From NCBI GenBank assembly GCA_951804985.1, contig OX638131.1:6920630-6984629 (forward strand): a DNA stretch of 64,000 nt. The letters run 5' to 3'. Both the position numbers and the translations under genes were made by a program. How positions within the stretch are numbered: the first letter of the stretch is position 1; every line of letters begins with the position of its first letter. Source of the stretch: Dryomyza anilis (taxonomy: Eukaryota > Arthropoda > Insecta > Diptera > Dryomyzidae). The notes under the pieces were generated by a model, which saw only the letters and a program-made list of their open reading frames with translations, was not told the DNA's origin and made no database searches. Below are positions 24,001 to 36,000 of the stretch, piece after piece.

Positions 24001-27000
24001 TAGCGCAAGATAAAATAGTAATGTTGTAGCATTTATTGTTTGCTTTTAAAGCACCTATCGATCTGCATCATTAATTAAAAATATTTTGTCAAACATTAAT
24101 TTGCCATTTGTTATTTGCAAGAAAAAATGTTTGCCAAAATATTTTGAAATAATGATGCAGTTCGATAGGTGCTTTAAAAACCAACAATTAATACCTCAAC
24201 ACCACTATTATATCTTGCACTAATATCAAATTATAGCAAAAAAACGAAGAAATTGGAAAAATTGAAAATCTTGTCATGCCAAAAGGGCGAATCATTTCAT
24301 TTTTTGCTATAACTCTTTAATGGTACAAGATAAAATAGTGATGTAAAGGCATTTATTGTTTGTTTTTAAAGCACCTATGGATCTGCATCATTAATTAAAA
24401 ATATTTTTTCAAACATTAATTTGCCATTTGTTATTTGCAGGAAAAAATGTTTGGCAAAATATTTTTTAAATAATGATGCAGATCAATATGTGCTTTGAAA
24501 ACAAATAATAAATGCCTTCACACCTCTATTTTATCTTATACCAATAAAAAGTTATGGCGAAAAAACGAAAAGATTCGCCCTTTTGGCATGACAAGATTTT
24601 CAATTTTTCAAATTCGCCCTGTTGGTTTTGTCTTTTGTGGCTAGAAATACCCAACAAAATGACACGCGATTTTGGCACAGCATACTTGAGGATAAACTAC
24701 ATTCAAAAATGTAAAAAACGCAAATGTCAAAAATTGCACATTCACCCCTTTGGCATGATAGTGACAATATTATCTCGGAGAATTATCTTGATGGGTAATA
24801 ATTTTTTCGAAGATTAAGTGTTTCGGAAACAAATTCGCGGAAGCGGTATTGTTTCAGGAAAGAAATGTTTTGGATAAAATTGTCTTGAAGAATTGTATTG
24901 GTGAATATTTTTGTTTCTTGCGTAAGAATTTTCTCGAGAACTAATTTTCCAGGGAAGAATTGTCGGGATAGCTTTTTCCGAGAAGAATGGTTTGAAAAAT
25001 AATAGCCTCTGGAAAAAATTTTAGGATAGAATTGTCTTGGAATAGAATTGGGATATAATCCGGCGAATAATTGTAGGGAATGATTTATCCAGAGACTAAT
25101 TTTCACGGGAAAAGTCTAAAGGAATGTCTAAAAGAATGTCTAAAGGCATGTCTAAAGGCATGTCTAAAGGAATATTTGTCTCTAGAAAAGAACTGTCTCG
25201 GGGAACAATTGTTGTCTCAAGAAAGTATTGTCCGGGAAAGTATTGTCTCGACGAACAATTGTTTCGAAAAAGAATTATTCGTGAAATAATTGTCCGGGGC
25301 TGTGTTGGAAGTATTGTGTTAGAGAAAAATTATCTTGATTAAGAATTCTCTCAGGGAATAATTATCCAGGGAAGTATTGTCAAATAATTGGTAAAGATTT
25401 GTCTGAAAAAAAAAGTCTAGAATAGTCTTTGGGAAATATTGTCACTTGAAATACTTGTCTTGGGATATAACTGTTCGGGCTGATTTGTTTTTGAAATGAA
25501 TTGACACGAGGAAAAACTGTACGCGAAAAAATTGTCTCCAGAAAGGTATTGTACGGGAAGCTATTGCTTTGGAGAATAATGGTCAAGGGAAGAATGGTAT
25601 GGAGTAGCATTGTTCCAGGGAAGTATTCCATTGAAGAAAAATTGTATTCCGGCAGAATTGTGTTGCGGAATAATGGCCCGGTGCAGATTTTGGTCGAGAA
25701 CATTTTTTTCAAAAACGTATTGTTGCGGGAAAGCATGGTCTCGGATAAAAATTATTTCTGGAAAAATTCTGCGGGGAATATTTGTCTGAAAAAAGACTGG
25801 CAAGAGTGATTTTTTTCTGGGCTGAATTAATTCTAGGAATTATTGTTCGCGAAAGAAATTGCGAGAAAGATTTTCGAGATAGAGTGTCTCAAGGAATTAT
25901 TTTTCGGTGTAGATTTATCTAAGGCAGTATTGTCGCGCAGAATAAATGGGGAATAACGGGAAAAGAACTATCCGTGAAAAAATTGAACGGGAAAGTATTG
26001 TCGCGAAGAAATTTTGGCCATCTTTTTATTTCGATTCCGGAACCCTCACGACGCGGGAAAAACCGCAATAAGTCGCTTAATAAATAACAACACGACGAAA
26101 TTGTGACATGCCAGTATTTGTCTGTCTGTCGCTTCGTCGTTTACCATAAAAACTGAAAACATGCTGCTGCTGTCTGTCAACAGTGGTTGCTTCGCCAGCG
26201 CTTCTTAAACATGGCAGGCAACCGGAAACAGTACAAAACACATATGGTGCGCAGTTTATGCACCACTGATGCCATTTGTATTTGTATTTAACATACAAAT
26301 GGTGGTAATAAAATTTTTGGTTACATGCATGTTTGACAAGCGAACAAGAAAAAGAAATATTTGAGCAATAAGTAGCAAACAAAAAAAATAAAAATAATAA
26401 TTTTTATACCAAACACACGAGACACAATTTTTTGGGAAAGTCCTTTGAACTCATACCATAACTGCGCGCGGGAGCCACCCAACACCGCCAACAACCTTCA
26501 ATCGCAAATATTATAAATATTTCTATTCTTCTGGAGTTTTAGGTGCAGTGCATAGTTGGCGCGCACAAAAAGCAGTTCAGACAAAAGGCTATAAATATTT
26601 TATAGTTTTAAATATTTTGTAAATTATTTATATTTTTAAGTATATTAATAAAAATAATAAATTTTTAAATTTCCACGCAGCTTCAATTTGCCGCGCATCA
26701 GCGCTCGCCTGGAAAGACTGATGGGCACGAATGTGGTACGTCTGACGGATCGGAAATATATGTCCGATCTGCGTAATCGCATCGAGCAGGACTATCAAAC
26801 GCAGCTGCAGAAACGCATAACGACGCGCGAGGTGAGTAAATTAATGAAGAGGATTTTTAATTTAATTTTCGTCTAATTCCGTTCAAACAAATTGCAGACA
26901 ATTAATGCCTAAATGAGCTGTCATTTAGGTGGAAATCAAGGGTTACATCTTTCGTAACCTAATTGAAATTTGTATTTGTTTTATTTTTAATTTTCGTCAT

Positions 27001-30000
27001 TTACATTTTGAAGGCGACATTAATTTAAGATAATTTTAAAAATGAAAAATAGAACTTTCAGTGAAAATTCGAATTTTTCGCTAAAAATTGAAATTTTAGT
27101 GAAAAATTTAAATTTAGTAAAAAAATTTCACTTTTAATGAAAAAATTGAATTTTTAGTGAAAAATTTAAATTTAAGTGAAAAATTTAATTTTTAGTGAAA
27201 AATGGAATTTTTAGTGAGAGATTGAATTTTTAGTGAAAAAAATAATTTTTAGTGAAAAATTGAATTTATAGTGAAAAATTGAATTTATAGTGAAAAATTG
27301 AATTTTTAGTGAAAAATTGGATTTTTAGTGAAAATTTGAAATTTAATGAAAATTTTAATTTTTAATTAATTTAATTTTTAATTTTTGAATTTTTAGTGAA
27401 AATTTGAATTTTTAGTGAAAATTTGAATTTTTAGTGAAAATTTGAATTTTTAGTGAAAATTTGAATTTTTAGTGAAAATTTGAATTTTTAGTGAAAATTT
27501 GAATTTTTAGTGAAAATTTGAATTTTTAGTGAAAATTTGAATTTTTAGTGAAAATTTGAATTTTTAGTGAAAATTTGAATTTTTAGTGAAAATTTGAATT
27601 TTTAGTGAAAATTTGAATTTTTAGTGAAAATTTGAATTTTTAGTGAAAATTTGAATTTTTAGTGAAAATTTGAATTTTTAGTGAAAATTTGAATTTTTAG
27701 TGAAAATTTGAATTTTTAGTGAAAATTTGAATTTTTTAGTGAAAAATTGAATTTTTAGTGAAAAAATAAAATTTTTAGTGAAAAATTGAATTTTCAAAGA
27801 AAATTAAAATTTTTAATGAATAATTGAATTTTTAGTAAAAAATTAAATTTTTAGTTAGAAATTGAATTTTTATTGTAAATTTTGATTTTAATTGAAATTT
27901 TTAATTTTTATTGAAAATTTGAATTTTTATTGAAAAATTGAATTTTTAAAATAGTTTAGTTTTTTACATAAATTGGAACTCTTAAACTTTAGTTATAGCT
28001 TTTAAAAACTAATTTAAAACCTTATAAAACTTTCCATCATAATCTCGCAACTCGAAAACCTCATTTGAAGTTCCACCAACTTTCGCAAAGAAACAACTTT
28101 TGCAAAAAAAAAAGAAATTTCGCCCAACCATGTTATTGGCTCATTTCTGACTTTCTGAACAATTGATTTTGATGAGCAGCCGTCAAGGCAGGACATGCAA
28201 TATTTAAACGCCTCATAAATAAACGGCTTCAGCCTAGAGAAAATAAAGAACAACAAAACAGAAAAAAGGGTCTAAAACAAAAACAGAAAGAAAATAATTT
28301 AAAACCGCGGGCATGAGTTATGAATTTATGAGTCGAAGTGTTCGGGCGTCAGTTTTGTCACGCTTTGCTTAAAACAAAAAAGGGTCTAAAGCAAAAAAAA
28401 CGAAGAAAAAGGGTTCATAAATAATATTGGCTCTTGGCCAAAACAATTTGCACTAAATTGTGTGGTATTTTATCTGAAGATACAGATAGCAGTAGCAGCG
28501 ACACTGACGGCTGATTAAAATATTGTCAAAATGTTGCCTCCGCAGAAAGTGACAGTTTTATTACCTTGACAGGCAGCCAATCGTCGCCCAAGTTAATGAG
28601 TTGTTGTGTCATTAAAATTGACAGATTATGTGCTAAATGTCAAAGCGACAGCAGACCGGGGGTACTTGATGAATGACGTCTGTGTTAGGAAATAAGTGTT
28701 TTGTGGCAGAAGATTTAAGAGTTTTGAATATTTAGAAGTTTCTCGAAATTCATATTTTTTGAGAGGTTTATTTTACTCAAGATTTATATAATTTTTTTCA
28801 GTTTTTAAGTCAGTTTTTTAATTTCCTTTTTTTAGTTCTCTGTAGAATTCAATTTTAAAATAAAAATATGTTTTCAATTTTGATTTTCTTATATTTTTTA
28901 TAAATTACATAGAGAAAAAGTTGTTTTTTGATCATTTTAAATTTCATAGCTCAAAGAAGTCGAACGCGAACGTCTGCTCATTATCGAGGGCAAAACCAAC
29001 ATCATACCCGAGGAGCTCGAAAATGATCCGATCTTTGTGGTGGACAAAAAAGCAAATATAGTCATAAAAAAGGAGCGCGCAAAGGTACATTCGATTCACA
29101 AATATTTTCAAAGAGGTCCGACATGTATTCTATCGTTTACTCTCTTCTACAGTTGAAGACGAATCGTGAGCGCAATTCGGAACGATTGAAACTGCAAGGT
29201 GTCAAATGGGAGCGCGAGCGATTGCAGCACGAGGAGGAGGAAATGTGGATTCGAGAGAAACAGCGTCAACATCGGCAGCAACAGAATGAGCTGGAGGAGT
29301 TGTACAAGATGGACAATGCATCGATGGGCATGGATCTCCTAAGGTAATGTAGAGAATTTAAAGAATTTAAAGAATTTAAAGAATTTAAAGAATTTAAAGA
29401 ATTTAAAGAATTTAAAGAATTTAAAGAATTTAAAGAATTTAAAGAATTTAAAGAATTTAAAGAATTTAAAGAATTTAAAGAATTTAAAGAATTTAAAGAA
29501 TTTAAAGAATTTAAAGAATTTAAAGAATTTAAAGAATTTAAAGAATTTAAAGAATTTAAAGAATTTAAAGAATTTAAAGAATTTAAAGAATTTAAAGAAT
29601 TTAAAGAATTTAAAGAATTTAAAGAATTTAAAGAATTTAAAGAATTTAAAGAATTTAAAGAATTTAAAGAATTTAAAGAATTTAAAGAATTTAAAGAATT
29701 TAAAGAATTTAAAGAATTTAAAGAATTTAAAGAATTTAAAGAATTTAAAGAATTTAAAGAATTTAAAGAATTTAAAGAATTTAAAGAATTTAAAGAATTT
29801 AAAGAATTTAAAGAATTTAAAGAATTTAAAGAATTTAAAGAATTTAAAGAATTTTAAGAATTTAAAGAATTAAAAGAATTTAAAGAATTTAAAGAATTTA
29901 AAGAATTTAAAGAATTTAAAGAATTTAAAGAATTTAAAGAATTTAAAGAATTTAAAGAATTTAAAGAATTTAAAGAATTTAAAGAATTTAAAGAATTTAA

Positions 30001-33000
30001 AGAATTTAAAGAATTTAAAGAATTTAAAGAATTTAAAGAATTTAAAGAATTTAAAGAATTTAAAGAATTTAAAGAATTTAAAGAATTTAAAGAATTTAAA
30101 GAATTTAAAGAATTTAAAGAATTTAAAGAATTTAAAGAATTTAAAGAATTTAAAGAATTTAAAGAATTTAAAGAATTTAAAGAATTTAAAGAATTTAAAG
30201 AATTTAAAGAATTTAAAGAATTTAAAGAATTTAAAGAATTTAAAAAATTTAAAGAATTTAAAGAATTTAAAGAATTTAAAGAATTTAAAGAATTTAAAGA
30301 ATTTAAAGAATTTAAAGAATTTAAAGAATTTAAAGAATTTAAAGAATTTAAAGAATTTAAAGAATTTAAAGAATTTAAAGAATTTAAAGAATTTAAAGAA
30401 TTTAAAGAATTTAAAGAATTTAAAGAATTTAAAGAATTTAAAGAATTTAAAGAATTTAAAGAATTTAAAAAATTTAAAGAATTTAAAGAATTTTAAGAAT
30501 TTAAAGAATTTAAAGAATTTAAAGAATTTAAAGAATTTAACGAATTTAAAGAATTTAAAGAATTTAAAGTATTTAAAGAATTTGAAGAATTTAAAGAATT
30601 TCAGAATAAAAGTAATAAAGAAATAAAGAAATAAAGAAATAAAGAAATAAAGAAATAAAGAAATAAAGAAATAAAGAAATAAAGAAATAAAGAAATAAAG
30701 AAATAAAGAAATAAAGAAATAAAGAAATAAAGAAATAAAGAAATAAAGAAATAAAGAAATAAAGAAATAAAGAAATAAAGAAATAAAGAAATAAAGAAAT
30801 AAAGAAATAAAGAAATAAAGAAATAAAGAAATAATGAAATAATGAAATAAAGAAATAAAGAAATAAAGAAATAAAGAAATAATGAAATAAAGAAATAAAG
30901 AAATAAAGAAATAAAGAAATAAAGAAATAAATAAAGAAATAAAGAAATAAAGAAATAAAGAAATAAAGAAATAAAGAAATAAAGAAATAAAGAAATAAAG
31001 AAATAAAGAAATAAAGAAATAAAGAAATAAAGAAATAAAGAAATAAAGAAATAAAGAAATAAAGAAATAAAGAAATAAAGAAATAAAGAAATAAAGAAAT
31101 AAAGAAATAAAGAAATAAAGAAATAAAGAAATAAAGAAATAAAGAAATAAAGAAATAAAGAAATAAAGAAATAAAGAAATAAAGAAATAAAGAAATAAAG
31201 AAATAAAGAAATAAAGAAATAAAGAAATAAAGAAATAAAGAAATAAAGAAATAAAGAAATAAAGAAATAAAGAAATAAAGAAATAAAGAAATAAAGAAAT
31301 AAAGAAATAAAGAAATAAAGAAATAAAGAAATAAAGAAATAAAGAAATAAAGAAATAAAGAAATAAAGAAATAAAGAAATAAAGAAATAAAGAAATAAAG
31401 AAATAAAGAAATAAAGAAATAAAGAAATAAAGAAATAAAGAAATAAAGAAATAAAGAAATAAAGAAATAAAGAAATAAAGAAATAAAGAAATAAAGAAAT
31501 AAAGAAATAAAGAAATAAAGAAATAAAGAAATAAAGAAATAAAGAAATAAAGAAATAAAGAAATAAAGAAATAAAGAAATAAAGAAATAAAGAAATAAAG
31601 AAATAAAGAAATAAAGAAATAAAGAAATAAAGAAATAAAGAAATAAAGAAATAAAGAAATAAAGAAATAAAGAAATAAAGAAATAAAGAAATAAAGAAAT
31701 AAAGAAATAAAGAAATAAAGAAATAAAGAAATAAAGAAATAAAGAAATAAAGAAATAAAGAAATAAAGAAATAAAGAAATAAAGAAATAAAGAAATAAAG
31801 AAATAAAGAAATAAAGAAATAAAGAAATAAAGAAATAAAGAAATAAAGAAATAAAGAAATAAAGAAATAAAGAAATAAAGAAATAAAGAAATAAAGAAAT
31901 AAAGAAATAAAGAAATAAAGAAATAAAGAAATAAAGAAATAAAGAAATAAAGAAATAAAGAAATAAAGAAATAAAGAAATAAAGAAATAAAGAAATAAAG
32001 AAATAAAGAAATAAAGAAATAAAGAAATAAAGAAATAAAGAAATAAAGAAATAAAGAAATAAAGAAATAAAGAAATAAAGAAATAAAGAAATAAAGAAAT
32101 AAAGAAATAAAGAAATAAAGAAATAAAGAAATAAAGAAATAAAGAAATAAAGAAATAAAGAAATAAAGAAATAAAGAAATAAAGAAATAAAGAAATAAAG
32201 AAATAAAGAAAAAAAGAAAAAAAGAAATAAATAAAAAGTAAAATATAAAATTAAATAAAAAATCGTTAAAAATTAACCTATTCAGTTAAAGAAAACGAGG
32301 CCACGACTGCATCGAGGCTGCCTGATTAAGTACAGTTAGGAATACTTACTCTTTGTTCCCGTTACTACGTTATACGTTAAACGTTTTTCGCGGTTAATTA
32401 GACGCCATGCATCGCGGTTTCCCGAGGCGCGCTCGATTTCCGTCTTTTCCAGGAAATGACGTCGACAATGGCGTTGCAAATGGCGTCAACATGTGCACGG
32501 CGCGGTGCTCTTTGAATTTCAATGACGTTCGGAGGCTGTGGGAAGTGTGTGTTTTATGTGTTTGGTTGTGGTACGCAAAGCCTTAAAGTAGACACAGAAA
32601 ACCATTTGAGGCTACATTTTTATTTTCTATTCTATTTCTTGATTTATGAGCGAATGCGCATTTTATGCGTTGTTTTTTATTTTAAAGCAGCCGCGCATTA
32701 CAAGCAAATTTAATTAATTTTCACAAGGAAATCGAGCAACGACCGTGGCAACGGCAGCTCATTTGCATTACTTATTAATGCGCGTCAATCTTTAGCTGCT
32801 TTGATGGCGATGATTTTAAGCGGAAGCGCGTTTTCTGTCACGTGTGTGGGAATTAGTGCCAAGGATATCAAGAATGCTTAAAGGATTAAATATAAAATAT
32901 AAAATATAAAATATAAAATATAAAATATAAAATATAAAATATAAAATATAAAATATAAAATATAAAATATAAAATATAAAATATAAAATATAAAATATAA

Positions 33001-36000
33001 AATATAAAATATAAAATATAAAATATAAAATATAAAATATAAAATATAAAATATAAAATATAAAATATAAAATATAAAATATAAAATATAAAATATAAAA
33101 TATAAAATATAAAATATAAAATATAAAATATAAAATATAAAATATAAAATATAAAATATAAAATATAAAATATAAAATATAAAATATAAAATATAAAATA
33201 TAAAATATAAAATATAAAATATAAAATATAAAATATAAAATATAAAATATAAAATATAAAATATAAAATATAAAATATAAAATATAAAATATAAAATATA
33301 AAATATAAAATATAAAATATAAAATATAAAATATAAAATATAAAATATAAAATATAAAATATAAAATATAAAATATAAAATATAAAATATAAAATATAAA
33401 ATATAAAATATAAAATATAAAATATAAAATATAAAATATAAAATATAAAATATAAAATATAAAATATAAAATATAAAATATAAAATATAAAATATAAAAT
33501 ATAAAATATAAAATATAAAATATAAAATATAAAATATAAAATATAAAATATAAAATATAAAATATAAAATATAAAATATAAAATATAAAATATAAAATAT
33601 AAAATATAAAATATAAAATATAAAATATAAAATATAAAATATAAAATATAAAATATAAAATATAAAATATAAAATATAAAATATAAAATATAAAATATAA
33701 AATATAAAATATAAAATATAAAATATAAAATATAAAATATAAAATATAAAATATAAAATATAAAATATAAAATATAAAATATAAAATATAAAATATAAAA
33801 TATAAAATATAAAATATAAAATATAAAATATAAAATATAAAATATAAAATATAAAATATAAAATATAAAATATAAAATATAAAATATAAAATATAAAATA
33901 TAAAATATAAAATATAAAATATAAAATATAAAATATAAAATATAAAATATAAAATATAAAATATAAAATATAAAATATAAAATATAAAATATAAAATATA
34001 AAATATAAAATATAAAATATAAAATATAAAATATAAAATATAAAATATAAAATATAAAATATAAAATATAAAATATAAAATATAAAATATAAAATATAAA
34101 ATATAAAATATAAAATATAAAATATAAAATATAAAATATAAAATATAAAATATAAAATATAAAATATAAAATATAAAATATAAAATATAAAATATAAAAT
34201 ATAAAATATAAAATATAAAATATAAAATATAAAATATAAAATATAAAATATAAAATATAAAATATAAAATATAAAATATAAAATATAAAATATAAAATAT
34301 AAAATATAAAATATAAAATATAAAATATAAAATATAAAATATAAAATATAAAATATAAAATATAAAATATAAAATATAAAATATAAAATATAAAATATAA
34401 AATATAAAATATAAAATATAAAATATAAAATATAAAATATAAAATATAAAATATAAAATATAAAATATAAAATATAAAATATAAAATATAAAATATAAAA
34501 TATAAAATATAAAATATAAAATATAAAATATAAAATATAAAATATAAAATATAAAATATAAAATATAAAATATAAAATATAAAATATAAAATATAAAATA
34601 TAAAATATAAAATATAAAATATAAAATATAAAATATAAAATATAAAATATAAAATATAAAATATAAAATATAAAATATAAAATATAAAATATAAAATATA
34701 AAATATAAAATATAAAATATAAAATATAAAATATAAAATATAAAATATAAAATATAAAATATAAAATATAAAATATAAAATATAAAATATAAAATATAAA
34801 ATATAAAATATAAAATATAAAATATAAAATATAAAATATAAAATATAAAATATAAAATATAAAATATAAAATATAAAATATAAAATATAAAATATAAAAT
34901 ATAAAATATAAAATATAAAATATAAAATATAAAATATAAATAATAAATAATAAAAAAAACGAAAGAAAAAAAGAAAAAAAAAAACAAAAAGAAAAGAAAA
35001 GAAAAAAAAGAAAAAAGAAGAAAAGAAGAAAAAAAAAGAAAAAAAAAGAAAAAAAAAGAAAATTAAATAAATCTAATGAAAAATAAAAATACAATAGTTA
35101 TAAAAGAATAAAAAATTATAACAAAAAGTCATTAGAAATTAAAAGTTTTTTTGGATATTAAAAAAAAGAGTGTATTTCCTATTTTTTTTTTTTTTTGTTT
35201 TTTTTCTTTTTTTTGAATTTTTTGTAACAAACATTAAATTATTTTGATTGTTTTAAGAAAATTACAAAATGGCCATAATTACATTAAATCCATGGCAAGT
35301 CAATAATAATCAAACCCGCATTTATTGCAGAATCCACAGCGAGGATTGGCGTGAATGCGAACAGAATCTCCGAGAGTTCCTTGAATCGCAACGCGCCAAG
35401 ATGAAGGAGCGCTCGTTGCGCGTCTCAACCCCATTCACCTCGGATAGCAAGGACATCCTGAATATTGTGCGCGCCAGGTATGGCATCCAATAACATTTTC
35501 CAACATTGAAATGCTACATAACAGAAGCGATTATTTACATTCGATGATTTTTGTTATAATTTGATTCCATTTTGCAGACAGAAATTCCGCGAAACACAGC
35601 TACGCATTCAGCAGGAGTTGGAGGACAAATATCGCAAGAAAGTCGTGAAGCCGAAGTCGTTGGAAATGGAAAAGGCGAAATTGGTATGAAATGTAGTATA
35701 TGTTTTTTTTTTATTTTTCGAATTGAGCACAAAAAGCAAAAGTCTTAACTTGTCTTTGAGATTTAATTGCATTTTGTTGCATATTTTTAGGTAGTGATTT
35801 TTGTAAGTTTTTATTTTCCTAATTTCTTGGGACTTCGCAAAGCGATTGCGATAAATCAAAAAAAAAACAATTGAGAGACTATTAAATCATTAAAAAAAAT
35901 ATGTAAAATTTGAAAACTCTACGCGGAAATTCATGTAATTTTTAGTTGAAAACTTGGTTTTTTTGGTCTCTGTCGAATGATGTATACGACGCAATTGACA

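Noticed and set aside
22873..24817. Similar frames beginning MKTNNKYLH or MAKKRKDSP
   Set aside because: They lie inside the hairpin element beta copies and differ by frameshifts; the similarity is transposon homology, not a gene family.
25080..25809. Overlapping frames on both strands
   Set aside because: By-products of the degenerate GGGAAGTATTGTC repeat; the products have no constant pattern.
6020..26555. GTGCAGTGCA present near 6027, 16833 and 26542
   Set aside because: The first two lie in aligned exon ends and may be related; the third is a 10-bp match without further similarity, probably chance.
32816..35094. Two minus-strand frames of 723 and 738 codons
   Set aside because: They are open only because the (TATAAAA)n unit has no stop on the minus strand. 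The product is a monotonous seven-residue repeat.
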